Program-made: the position numbers and the translations under genes
DNA from: Streptococcus xiaochunlingii
GTDB lineage: Bacteria; Bacillota; Bacilli; Lactobacillales; Streptococcaceae
Direction: 5' to 3'
Assembly (NCBI RefSeq): GCF_006385805.1
Contig: NZ_VFSG01000001.1
Span: forward strand, 620,001 to 684,000
Length of the DNA stretch: 64,000 bases
Notes under the pieces: generated by a model
Told to the model about the DNA's origin: nothing
Database searches by the model: none
The model's input: the letters and a program-made list of their open reading frames with translations, nothing else
Shown here: positions 31,698-39,983 of the stretch, piece by piece
Layout of the letters: each line of letters begins with the position of its first letter
Numbering within the stretch: position 1 is the stretch's first letter

Positions 31698-31904
31698 TTA
31701 TTTCACTTCATTTCCTAGTTCGTATTTACTGCCTTTTAGAGCTCGGCTCAAGGACCATTTCCAAGATTTCCCCTCAATGGTTACTTGATTTTTTTCTATA
31801 TCGACTCTTACTTCTTCCACACCTTTTACTGCGGATAATTTTTCAGTGACAGCATTGGCACAACCTTGGCATTTCATTCCACTAATTTCGTATGTTTTTG
31901 ACAT
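31698..31904 (-). CDS. copZ: Copper chaperone CopZ
   Basis: A 68-residue heavy-metal-associated domain with the Cu(I)-binding GMKCQGCANAV motif (CxxC). It carries copper to the CopY repressor or the CopA pump in the cytoplasm. The start is ATG 31904, which follows AAGGGAAAATAATT; the longer frame has no ribosome site. It is the last gene of the copY-copA-copZ operon, as in other streptococci. Confidence 0.93.
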   Translation of the reverse strand: MSKTYEISGMKCQGCANAVTEKLSAVKGVEEVRVDIEKNQVTIEGKSWKWSLSRALKGSKYELGNEVK

Positions 31905-31952
31905 AATTATTTTCCCTTCTTTTACTCGAGGAGGCAATTTTTCTCCTAGTTC

Positions 31953-34181
31953 TTACAATTTTTTTCTCTTTAATCTTAGAGCATTCAGTACAACCGATAC
32001 TGAACTAAAACTCATGGCTAGACCTGCTAACATCGGGTTTAAGAGCGGGCCACCAAAGAGATAGAGAAGGCCCATCGCCACCGGAATGGCTAAAACATTG
32101 TAGATAAAGGCCCAGAACAAGTTTTCCTTGATGGTCTTAATCGTGTAACGACTAATTTCCAAAGCCCGGACGACATCCATCAATTGCGGTTTCATGACGA
32201 CGATATCGGCACTTTCCATGGCGATATCTGTCCCAGATCCCATGGCAATCCCGATATCCGCAGTTGCAAGAGCTGGTGCATCGTTGATTCCATCTCCCAC
32301 CATGATCACAGACTTGCCTTCTGCTTGCAAATCTTGGATCACCCGTGATTTTTCTTGAGGAAGCACTTGACTGATGATCTGCTGGATTCCAGCCTTCTTG
32401 GCAATCGCTCGAGCAGTCCGTTCATTATCCCCAGTCAGCATGATGACCTCCTTGCCCATTTTTTCTAGGCTAGCAACCATTTCTAAACTATCTTCCTTAA
32501 TCCGGTCTGCTACCCCAAATAGGGCCAAGAGTTGTCCATCTTCAGCTAAGAAAATCGGGGTTTGTCCATCCTGAGTTAAGTCCTCCAAGTCAGCCTTGGC
32601 AAGATGAATATCGATTCCTTCCTCATCCATGAGCGTTTGATTCCCAGCCAGATAAACCTTCCCAGCATAGCTAGCAGTGAGGCCCCTTCCTGTTAGACTA
32701 GAGAAGTTTTTCATCTCTAATAAGTCTATATGCTCTTCTTTCGCAGCATCCAAAATAGCTTGTCCCAATGGATGCTCGGACTTGGCTTCCAGAGAAGCTA
32801 GGAGTTGTAAGGCATGGTTCTTCTGACCATAGGTATAAGAAGAAGACAGCTGAGGTTTACCTTGAGTGATGGTCCCCGTTTTATCGAAGACCAAGACTTG
32901 CGCTTGGTGAGCTAACTCAAGGACATCCCCTCTCTTATAGAGGATCCCATGCTCTGCCCCTAATCCTGTCCCCACCATGATGGCTGTCGGAGTCGCCAAG
33001 CCTAGAGCACATGGACAGGCAATGACCAAGACACTAATTGTTACCGTCATAGCAAAGGTGAAGGTCTCACCCATGATGAAGTACCAAAAGAGACCTGATA
33101 AGAGGGCAATCCCCATGACTACTGGGACAAAGACCCCTGCCACTTGATCCGCAATCTTGGCAATCGGTGCTTTGGTTTGTTGGGCATCTTCCACCAGCTG
33201 AATGATCTGTGCTAGTAAGGTATCCCGACCAACTTTCTCAGCCTCATAGACCAAGCTTCCTTGACCATTGATGGAGCCAGCATAAACTGGACTTCCTTCA
33301 GTTTTTTGGATTGGGATCGATTCACCCGTTAGCATGCTTTCATCAATAGCTGATTGTCCGGAAACCACTTGACCATCAACGGCTATTTTTTCACCTGGTT
33401 TGACCAGAATGTGATCTCCAATGACCAAGTCTTCTACAGGCAATTTCACTTCTTTTCCATCCCGTAAGACCGTCGCCTCCTTGGCAGCCAGGTGCATGAG
33501 TTTTTTAATGGCTTGAGAAGTACGTCCTTTTGACAGAGTTTCAAAATATTTACCTAGCGTAATTAGGGTCAAAATCACGGCTACAGACTCAAAGTAAAGC
33601 TGGTGAACATGATGATGGTGACCAAGCAAGATATGATAAGTTCCATAGAGACTATAAAGAAAGGCAGCGCTGGTAGCCAAAGCCACTAAGGCATCCATAT
33701 TGGGATAACCTTTTAGAAGAGTTCGGAAGCCATTTTGATAAAAAGCTCGTCCGAAGACCATCACGGGGATGGTTAAGGCCAAAAGAACAAGGGTGTAAGC
33801 TACAGGTGCTCGATCAGGTGACACAAAAGCAGGTGCTGGCAGACCAATCATGGGACCCATTGCTAGATAAAAGAGTGGCAGGGTGAAGATGGAAGACCAA
33901 AGGAGCCGGTTTCGGATCAATTGTAGCTTGTCTCCTTCCCGTTCCTCTTGGCTCTTGGCTGTATCTGGATTGTAAGGCACTGCCTCATAACCGGCGTCTG
34001 CTACCGCTTTTGAAATAGCCTCTGGACTCAGTGGCTCCCCTTGATATTCTACCGTCATTTTTTCAGTGGTCAGATTGACTGTCGCTTTTTCAACACCGTC
34101 CAGATGGTTAACAGCCTTCTCCACATTGATCACACAGGATGCACAGGTCATCCCATTGACGACAAAAGTTTCTTCTTTCAT
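31953..34181 (-). CDS. copA: Copper-exporting P-type ATPase
   Basis: P1B-type ATPase pumping Cu(I) out of the cell. One N-terminal metal-binding domain (GMTCASC), about eight membrane helices, a His-rich extracellular loop (LGHHHHVHQLY), the actuator TGES, the CPC transport site in VIACPCALGLATP, phosphorylation DKTGT, a HP dipeptide (SEHPLG) and MVGDGINDAPAL. Length 742 residues from the ATG at 34181, which has GGAGG upstream and overlaps the copY stop by four bases. The longer frame start is rejected for lack of a ribosome site. Confidence 0.96.
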   Translation of the reverse strand: MKEETFVVNGMTCASCVINVEKAVNHLDGVEKATVNLTTEKMTVEYQGEPLSPEAISKAVADAGYEAVPYNPDTAKSQEEREGDKLQLIRNRLLWSSIFTLPLFYLAMGPMIGLPAPAFVSPDRAPVAYTLVLLALTIPVMVFGRAFYQNGFRTLLKGYPNMDALVALATSAAFLYSLYGTYHILLGHHHHVHQLYFESVAVILTLITLGKYFETLSKGRTSQAIKKLMHLAAKEATVLRDGKEVKLPVEDLVIGDHILVKPGEKIAVDGQVVSGQSAIDESMLTGESIPIQKTEGSPVYAGSINGQGSLVYEAEKVGRDTLLAQIIQLVEDAQQTKAPIAKIADQVAGVFVPVVMGIALLSGLFWYFIMGETFTFAMTVTISVLVIACPCALGLATPTAIMVGTGLGAEHGILYKRGDVLELAHQAQVLVFDKTGTITQGKPQLSSSYTYGQKNHALQLLASLEAKSEHPLGQAILDAAKEEHIDLLEMKNFSSLTGRGLTASYAGKVYLAGNQTLMDEEGIDIHLAKADLEDLTQDGQTPIFLAEDGQLLALFGVADRIKEDSLEMVASLEKMGKEVIMLTGDNERTARAIAKKAGIQQIISQVLPQEKSRVIQDLQAEGKSVIMVGDGINDAPALATADIGIAMGSGTDIAMESADIVVMKPQLMDVVRALEISRYTIKTIKENLFWAFIYNVLAIPVAMGLLYLFGGPLLNPMLAGLAMSFSSVSVVLNALRLKRKKL

Positions 34182-34612
34182 TGATTTTCCTCCACGTGAC
34201 TGACACAGTGACATTGGCCTGGTTGGCAATCACATTGAACCTGCCCCACGCTCTCCTTAGAGGCGAGGATCTCTTGCAAGTCCTTGATCTGTTCTTTCGT
34301 CATTGGTGTTTGCTGGATCAGTTTTCCCAATAAATGATGATGCTTGGTCAAGCAGATCTTGCTTAAAACTTCATAGACAGCTGATAAATTGGCCTCTTCT
34401 TCATTGAGGACAGCCTGATACAAATAGGTCCGACCTTCTCTTCGGCTCGTCAGATAGCCTTTATCAGCTAAGCGCCCCAAGAGGGTTTTTACCGTTGATG
34501 CGGACCAGTCCTGCTTGGTGAAAAGAATCTTAGTTATTTCTGTAGAAGTCGTTTCTCCCTTGGTCCAAAGGACTCTCATGACTTCCCATTCAGCACTTGA
34601 AATCTTAGCCAT
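34178..34612 (-). CDS. copY: Copper-responsive repressor CopY
   Basis: A BlaI/MecI-type winged-helix repressor (144 residues). The N-terminal helix-turn-helix (ISSAEWEVMRVLWTKG, WSASTVKTLLGRLADKG) binds cop boxes; the C-terminus carries the Cys hook CDCQPGQCHC (CxCx4CxC) that binds Zn, or Cu(I) delivered by CopZ, which releases the operator. Two exact cop boxes flank its promoter. Confidence 0.96.
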   Translation of the reverse strand: MAKISSAEWEVMRVLWTKGETTSTEITKILFTKQDWSASTVKTLLGRLADKGYLTSRREGRTYLYQAVLNEEEANLSAVYEVLSKICLTKHHHLLGKLIQQTPMTKEQIKDLQEILASKESVGQVQCDCQPGQCHCVSHVEENQ

Positions 34613-34650
34613 TCTTTTACCTTTCTAGCTCTCATCAAGAACAATTGATT

Positions 34651-34713
34651 TACATTTGTAGTTTTATTATACACCTTCCATTTTGCTTGTCAATCATTTT
34701 GTTTACATTTGTA
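34651..34713 (-). promoter_or_regulatory. cop operon promoter flanked by two cop boxes
   Basis: On the minus strand, TTGACA (34688-34693), 16 bases, TATAAT (34666-34671): both hexamers are perfect. Identical operators TACATTTGTA lie just upstream (34704-34713) and just downstream (34651-34660), each matching the cop-box consensus TACAnnTGTA. CopY bound to both would bracket the polymerase site. Confidence 0.93.
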
Positions 34714-34730
34714 GATTAATTTCATAAAAA

Positions 34731-34906
34731 GATAGTGGGACAGAAATCGGTAATTCGTTAGAATTCGATTTCGCCGTCCCACCTCCGCACAGTTGAGTAG
34801 GGCCGTTAAAGCTGATGAAATCAGCGTAGTAGAGCCCACTCAACCACTGCGTCTTGCTCGACAATCCAAAGATAATTGAGAGGCTAGGACTTTTGTCCCA
34901 GCCTCC
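34731..34906 (+). repeat. Three-hairpin intergenic repeat, copy C
   Basis: Third copy of the element, plus orientation. It fills the gap between the cop promoter (34651-34713) and the metK stop. Relative to the gene whose 3' end it adjoins (metK, minus strand) it is inverted compared with copies A and B. The GAGGCTAGGAC / GTCCCAGCCTC stem lies 12 bases after the metK stop and may still terminate it, though the T-run on that side is poor. Confidence 0.8.
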
Positions 34907-34917
34907 TTTCTATCTCA

Positions 34918-36108
34918 TTAGTTAACTGCTTCTTTCAAGGCTTCTACCTTGTCCAAACGTTCCCATGGTAGATCGATATCAGTACGTCCCATATGTCCAT
35001 AAGCCGCTGTTTGACGGTAGATTGGACGTTTGAGATCCAACATTTGAATAATCCCTGCAGGACGAAGGTCAAAGATTTGACGCGCTGCTGCTTCTAATTT
35101 GGTTTCAGCAACTGTTCCTGTACCGAAAGTATCGATACGAACAGATACAGGGTGAGCCACCCCAATCGCATAAGCCAATTGCACTTCTGCTTTCTTAGCA
35201 AGACCTGCAGCAACAATGTTTTTAGCGATATAGCGAGCTGCATAAGAAGCGGAACGGTCAACCTTAGTCGCATCCTTACCAGAGAAGGCACCACCACCGT
35301 GACGTGAGTAACCACCATAGGTATCTACGATAATCTTACGACCAGTCAAACCAGAGTCACCTTGAGGTCCACCGATAACGAAACGACCGGTTGGATTGAT
35401 GAAGAATTTTGTCTCATCATCAAGATAAGAAGCTGGAATCACTTCCTTGATGACCTTGTTGATCACATCTTGGTGAATTTGTTCATTGCTCACTTCTGAA
35501 TCGTGTTGTGTTGAAATAACGACTGTATCCACGCGCACTGGCTGGTCATTTTCATCATACTCAACCGTAACTTGCGATTTGGCATCTGGTCGAAGGTAGC
35601 TAATTTCACCCGACTTACGTAGCTCTGCCAAACGACGAACCAACTTGTGGCTGAGTGAAATTGGTAATGGCATGAGTTCTTCTGTTTCATCCACTGCAAA
35701 ACCAAACATGAGACCTTGGTCTCCTGCTCCGATCAAATCAAGTGGATCTTGATCTGCATTCCCACGAACTTCCAAGGCTTCATTAACCCCTTGGGCAATA
35801 TCAGGAGATTGTTCCACCAAAGATGGGTGTACTCCTACCGTCTCAGCAGAGAATCCATATTCTGTATTGGTGTACCCAATCTCTGCAATCGTATCACGAA
35901 CCACACGGTTAATATCCACATAAGCAGTCGTTGAAATCTCACCGAAGACATGCACTGAACCAGTATAAACAGCTGTTTCAGCAGCAACGTGTGCTTCTGG
36001 ATCTTGCTCTAAAATAGCATCTAAAATAGCATCTGAAATTTGGTCTGCAATCTTATCTGGATGCCCCTCAGATACCGATTCAGACGTGAATAATTTACGT
36101 TCTGACAT
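34918..36108 (-). CDS. metK: S-adenosylmethionine synthetase
   Basis: Makes SAM from methionine and ATP. Motifs: [29 protein letters not shown], the [17 protein letters not shown]-loop-like segment and the C-terminal DLPWERLD. Length is 396 residues. It is monocistronic and controlled by an SMK-box (SAM-III) riboswitch in its leader, giving feedback by its own product. Confidence 0.97.
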   Translation of the reverse strand: MSERKLFTSESVSEGHPDKIADQISDAILDAILEQDPEAHVAAETAVYTGSVHVFGEISTTAYVDINRVVRDTIAEIGYTNTEYGFSAETVGVHPSLVEQSPDIAQGVNEALEVRGNADQDPLDLIGAGDQGLMFGFAVDETEELMPLPISLSHKLVRRLAELRKSGEISYLRPDAKSQVTVEYDENDQPVRVDTVVISTQHDSEVSNEQIHQDVINKVIKEVIPASYLDDETKFFINPTGRFVIGGPQGDSGLTGRKIIVDTYGGYSRHGGGAFSGKDATKVDRSASYAARYIAKNIVAAGLAKKAEVQLAYAIGVAHPVSVRIDTFGTGTVAETKLEAAARQIFDLRPAGIIQMLDLKRPIYRQTAAYGHMGRTDIDLPWERLDKVEALKEAVN

Positions 36109-36114
36109 AAAAAT

Positions 36115-36188
36115 GTCCCCCCTTAAAAAATAATCGTTATAGAGTTACAAAGAACTGGTAGATGCTTTCTACCACCTTATCGGGACCA
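36115..36188 (-). promoter_or_regulatory. SMK-box (SAM-III) riboswitch
   Basis: The metK leader (minus strand) carries GGUCCCGAU near its 5' end, a GGUAGA / UCUACC hairpin, the conserved UUUGUAAC segment and, just before the ATG, AAGGGGGGAC. GUCCC can pair with GGGAC of the ribosome site, the hallmark of the SMK box known in Lactobacillales metK leaders: SAM binding hides the ribosome site. Confidence 0.9.
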
Positions 36189-36200
36189 TATAACTAAACT

Positions 36201-36209
36201 ATTATATCA
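36201..36209 (-). promoter_or_regulatory. Extended -10 promoter of metK
   Basis: TGA-TATAAT on the minus strand, 12 bases before the SMK box. No clear -35. Confidence 0.5.
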
Positions 36210-36248
36210 CGATTTTGCACCAATATTCCTATTTTTATAAAAAGAAAA

Positions 36249-36271
36249 AGATATAGTTTGAAACTATATCT
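36249..36271 (-). terminator. Terminator of the 152-aa membrane-protein gene
   Basis: Perfect AGATATAGTTT / AAACTATATCT stem with a CA/TG loop followed by TTTTCTTTTT on the minus strand. Confidence 0.85.
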
Positions 36272-36303
36272 CTTGTAGTTAAACCGCTATCCATCCCTAG
36301 TCC

Positions 36304-36762
36304 TTACAGTAGCAAGGTCCCTATTAAGACAAGGATAGTGGAAATGATAGATGGAATTCGAAATAGAAACCAATCCGGATCACCAGCTAAAAACATAGAG
36401 ATGAAAAAGAAAGCTACAGAGACAAATAGAATCTCCTTACTGGCGAATATCCTTCCAATGCCAAGCAGGACTGTGGCAATAATATAAGAAATCAGATGTA
36501 ATCCCAAAAAGAATAGGAAGGCAATTGCCCATCCTCCTACCATCAGAGCACTGCCTATAAACAGTCCAAGATAGCCGATGTTTAGGAGAAATACAAAAGT
36601 TAGAAGCCCTGTATTAGGAGCAGGTTTTTCTACACCTGGTGCCATCATAGGTGGCTGAACTGGTTTTTCTGGACCTTGTTCCATCGTTGGTGACTGAACA
36701 ACCCCCTCAGGTATATTATTATGCTCTTGGTTTGATTGATACTTTGGATCTTGATCTGTCAT
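36304..36762 (-). CDS. Hypothetical membrane protein with Pro-rich N-terminus
   Basis: A 152-residue protein with a polar, proline- and glutamine-rich N-terminal stretch of about 50 residues (including two similar segments, MEQGPEKPVQPP and MAPGVEKPAPN) and then four hydrophobic helices. The short repeat suggests an extended, possibly surface- or protein-binding, arm. No family recognised. It is monocistronic, between metK and the ABC transporter, and ends in a strong terminator. Confidence 0.7.
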   Translation of the reverse strand: MTDQDPKYQSNQEHNNIPEGVVQSPTMEQGPEKPVQPPMMAPGVEKPAPNTGLLTFVFLLNIGYLGLFIGSALMVGGWAIAFLFFLGLHLISYIIATVLLGIGRIFASKEILFVSVAFFFISMFLAGDPDWFLFRIPSIISTILVLIGTLLL

Positions 36763-36995
36763 CTTTATCCATCCTCTTTTACAAGCTTAAGTTATTTGGC
36801 GTTTCTTACTCCTATTATACCGCATTTGATGATTCATTTCATCGGCTATGATGAGTGATAAATTTTATCTATCAGCTTGATAAATTATCCATATTATTCA
36901 AATGATTTTTTTCGTGTTACAATGACTGTATTATTTTCTAATCAGTAAGGTAGCATTTCTTTTTTCCTTGCTCATTAGAGAGGAGGAAATCATTT

Positions 36996-37676
36996 TTGGA
37001 TTGGTCAATTGTTGAACAATATTTTCCACTCTACCAGCAGGCCTTTTTCTTGACCTTTCACATTGCTGTATGGGGGATTTTAGGTTCATTTCTTTTAGGA
37101 CTGATTGTCAGTATCATCCGACATTATCGTCTACCGATTTTAAGTCAACTAGCTGGTTGTTACATCGAACTTTCTCGAAATACACCGCTCTTGATTCAGC
37201 TCTTCTTCCTCTACTTTGGCTTACCAAGGATAGGTATCGTCCTTTCTTCAGAAGTCTGTGCAACCATTGGTCTCATCTTTTTAGGGGGTTCCTATATGGC
37301 TGAGTCCTTCCGAAGCGGTCTAGAAGCTGTCAGTCAAACTCAGCATGAAATCGGTCTCTCCATTGGGCTAACACCTAGACAGGTCTTTCGCTATGTGATC
37401 CTACCACAAGCGACCGCAGTGGCTCTGCCTTCCTTTAGCGCCAATGTCATTTTCCTGATTAAAGAGACCTCTGTATTCTCTGTTGTCGCTTTAGCTGACC
37501 TCATGTATGTCGCAAAAGATTTGATCGGACTCTATTACGAGACAGATATCGCCCTGACCATGTTGGTCATTGCCTATCTGCTTCTCTTACTACCGATTTC
37601 ACTTCTCTTTAGTTGGATAGAAAGGAGATTACGCCATGCAGGATTCGGGAATCCAAGTACTCTTTCAGGGAAATAA
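36996..37676 (+). CDS. Polar amino-acid ABC transporter, permease 1
   Basis: Membrane subunit of an importer of the HisM/GlnP family (226 residues, about five helices). The N-terminal part has ELSRNTPLLIQLFFLYFGLP, the family signature, and the EAA loop is EIGLSIGLTPRQVFRYVILP. The start is TTG at 36996, supported by GAGGAGG nine bases upstream; no ATG is near. It overlaps the second permease by 41 bases, so both subunits are translated in step. It forms a heterodimeric channel with its neighbour. Confidence 0.92.
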   Translation: MDWSIVEQYFPLYQQAFFLTFHIAVWGILGSFLLGLIVSIIRHYRLPILSQLAGCYIELSRNTPLLIQLFFLYFGLPRIGIVLSSEVCATIGLIFLGGSYMAESFRSGLEAVSQTQHEIGLSIGLTPRQVFRYVILPQATAVALPSFSANVIFLIKETSVFSVVALADLMYVAKDLIGLYYETDIALTMLVIAYLLLLLPISLLFSWIERRLRHAGFGNPSTLSGK

Positions 37677-38313
37677 TCTCCTTCGGATACTCCAAGGCTT
37701 GGGCGTGACCATTGGGATTTCCATTATCTCTGTCTTCCTATCCATGATCCTTGGAACCCTACTTGGAATCGTCATGACTTCTCATTCAAAAGTCATTCGT
37801 CTGCTCACTCGCTTTTATCTGGAATTCATTCGGATCATGCCCCAGTTGGTCTTGCTCTTTATCGTATATTTCGGTTTGGCCCGCAATTTCAACATAAACA
37901 TTTCTGGTGAAAGTTCAGCCATTATCGTCTTTACCCTTTGGGGAACGGCTGAGATGGGGGATTTGGTTCGAGGGGCCATCACTTCTCTTCCAAAACACCA
38001 GTTTGAAAGTGGACAAGCCTTAGGATTAAGCAAGGTTCAACTATACCGCTACATTATCATCCCACAGGTTCTCAGACGATTGCTTCCACAAGCTATTAAC
38101 CTGATTACCCGTATGATTAAGACAACCTCCTTAGTGGTCCTCATCGGGGTTGTAGAAGTTACCAAGGTCGGCCAACAAATCATCGATAGCAACCGCCTGA
38201 CCATCCCAACCGCTTCTTTTTGGATTTATGGAACCATTTTAGTCTTGTACTTTATCATCTGCTTCCCTATTTCCAAATTAGCAGGACAGTTAGAAAACCA
38301 TTGGAGGAATTAA
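37636..38313 (+). CDS. Polar amino-acid ABC transporter, permease 2
   Basis: Second membrane subunit (225 residues). It carries EFIRIMPQLVLLFIVYFGL and the EAA loop ESGQALGLSKVQLYRYIIIP. The ATG has AAAGGAG upstream within the end of permease 1. One base separates it from the ATPase gene. The two permeases are about equal in length, as in transporters with a free binding protein. Confidence 0.92.
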   Translation: MQDSGIQVLFQGNNLLRILQGLGVTIGISIISVFLSMILGTLLGIVMTSHSKVIRLLTRFYLEFIRIMPQLVLLFIVYFGLARNFNINISGESSAIIVFTLWGTAEMGDLVRGAITSLPKHQFESGQALGLSKVQLYRYIIIPQVLRRLLPQAINLITRMIKTTSLVVLIGVVEVTKVGQQIIDSNRLTIPTASFWIYGTILVLYFIICFPISKLAGQLENHWRN

Positions 38314-38314
38314 T

Positions 38315-39073
38315 ATGTCTGAAACCATTTTAGAAATCAAAGACCTAAAAAAATCCTTTGGAGACACTCCTATCCTCCAAGGCCTTTCGCTCAAGGTTCA
38401 AAAAGGGGAGGTCGTGGTGGTCTTGGGGCCTTCTGGTTGTGGTAAGAGTACCCTCCTTCGTTGTATCAATGGCTTAGAAACTATCCAAGCTGGCGATATC
38501 CTATTGGATGGTCAATCCATAACCAAAAACCAAAAAGACTTCCATCTGGTCCGCCAAAAGATTGGGATGGTCTTCCAAAGTTATGAACTCTTCCCCCATT
38601 TAGACGTCCTCCAAAACTTGATTCTTGGTCCTACAAAAGCTCAAGGACGAGCTAAAGAGGAAGTCATCAAGGAAGCAGAAGAGTTACTGGAACGGGTCGG
38701 TCTCTTGGAGAAGAAACATAGCTACGCAAGGCAATTGTCTGGTGGACAGAAGCAACGGGTAGCCATCGTCCGCTCCCTCCTCATGCATCCAGAAATTATC
38801 CTCTTCGATGAAGTGACAGCCTCTCTAGACCCTGAGATGGTCCGGGAAGTCCTAGAACTCATCAACGACCTGGCCCAAGAAGGACGGACCATGATTCTGG
38901 TGACCCACGAGTTACAGTTCGCACAAGCCATTGCCGATCGGATCATTTTCTTGGATCAGGGCAAAATTGCCGAAGAAGGAAGTGCTCACTCCTTCTTTAC
39001 CAACCCACAAACCCAACGAGCACAAGAATTTTTAAATGTATTTGACTTTAGCCAATTTGGCTCATATCTATAA
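38315..39073 (+). CDS. Polar amino-acid ABC transporter, ATP-binding protein
   Basis: ATPase of the GlnQ/HisP type (252 residues). Walker A GPSGCGKST, the signature LSGGQKQRVAIVRSL, Walker B IILFDEVTASLD and the switch His in ILVTHEL are present. In most family members the residues after Walker B read EPTSALD; here they are EVTASLD, a minor variant. It lies between permease 2 and the binding protein in a four-gene operon. Confidence 0.95.
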   Translation: MSETILEIKDLKKSFGDTPILQGLSLKVQKGEVVVVLGPSGCGKSTLLRCINGLETIQAGDILLDGQSITKNQKDFHLVRQKIGMVFQSYELFPHLDVLQNLILGPTKAQGRAKEEVIKEAEELLERVGLLEKKHSYARQLSGGQKQRVAIVRSLLMHPEIILFDEVTASLDPEMVREVLELINDLAQEGRTMILVTHELQFAQAIADRIIFLDQGKIAEEGSAHSFFTNPQTQRAQEFLNVFDFSQFGSYL

Positions 39074-39084
39074 AGGAGATTTTT

Positions 39085-39942
39085 ATGAAATTCATTAAAC
39101 CAATTTTAGTTCTTTTTACCTTCGCTCTCGCTTTGCTCTTTATCACTGCATGTGGCTCTAGCAAGTCATCATCTTCTTCTACCGGCTCTAAAGCACGTAC
39201 CATTGAAGAAATCAAGAAAAGTGGCGAGCTTCGTATCGCAGTCTTTGGAGACAAAAAACCTTTTGGTTATGTTGATAATGATGGATCCTACCAAGGTTAC
39301 GATATCGAACTAGGAAACCAATTAGCTAAAGACCTTGGTGTCAAACCGAAATATGTATCAGTGGATGCAGCTAACCGTGCGGAATACTTGATCTCCAATA
39401 AAGTGGATATCACATTAGCCAACTTCACCGTAACAGATGAGCGTAAGAAACAAGTAGACTTTGCCCTTCCTTACATGAAGGTTTCACTCGGTGTGGTGTC
39501 TCCTAAAGATAAGGTCATCACAGATGTGAAACAATTGGAAGGAAAAACCTTGATCGTAACCAAGGGAACTACTGCTGAAACCTACTTTGAAAAGAACCAT
39601 CCAGAAGTAAAACTTCAAAAATATGACCAATACAGCGATGCCTATCAAGCTCTCCTAGATGGACGTGGCGATGCCTTCTCAACAGACAACACAGAAGTCC
39701 TTGCTTGGGCCCTTGAAAACAAAGGATACGAAGTTGGAATTACTTCACTTGGTAATCCAGATACTATTGCACCAGCGGTTCAAAAAGGAAACAAAGAACT
39801 CCTCGATTTCATTAACGATGACATTCAAAAGCTTGGAAAAGAGAACTTCTTCCACAAAGCTTACGAAAAAACTCTTCACCCAACCTACGGCGATGCTGCA
39901 AAAGCAGATGACCTCGTTGTTGAAGGTGGCGAAGTGAAATAA
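39085..39942 (+). CDS. Polar amino-acid ABC transporter, substrate-binding lipoprotein
   Basis: A 285-residue binding protein anchored by a lipobox (LFITACGSS, Cys about 23) after a hydrophobic signal, then a serine-rich linker and a SBP_bac_3 domain: GELRIAVFGDKKPFGYVDNDG, the YDIELGNQLAKDLG segment and TVTDERKKQVDFALPY. The latter resembles the aspartate/glutamate/glutamine group (PEB1-like), but substrate cannot be fixed from sequence. The start has AAAGGAG. It is the last gene of the operon. Confidence 0.93.
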   Translation: MKFIKPILVLFTFALALLFITACGSSKSSSSSTGSKARTIEEIKKSGELRIAVFGDKKPFGYVDNDGSYQGYDIELGNQLAKDLGVKPKYVSVDAANRAEYLISNKVDITLANFTVTDERKKQVDFALPYMKVSLGVVSPKDKVITDVKQLEGKTLIVTKGTTAETYFEKNHPEVKLQKYDQYSDAYQALLDGRGDAFSTDNTEVLAWALENKGYEVGITSLGNPDTIAPAVQKGNKELLDFINDDIQKLGKENFFHKAYEKTLHPTYGDAAKADDLVVEGGEVK

Positions 39943-39951
39943 CAAATAAAG

Positions 39952-39977
39952 ACTCTATCACAATGATAGAGCCTTTT
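39952..39977 (+). terminator. Terminator of the amino-acid ABC operon
   Basis: ACTCTATCA / TGATAGAGC hairpin followed by CTTTTTTC. Confidence 0.85.
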
Positions 39978-39983
39978 TTCTTG

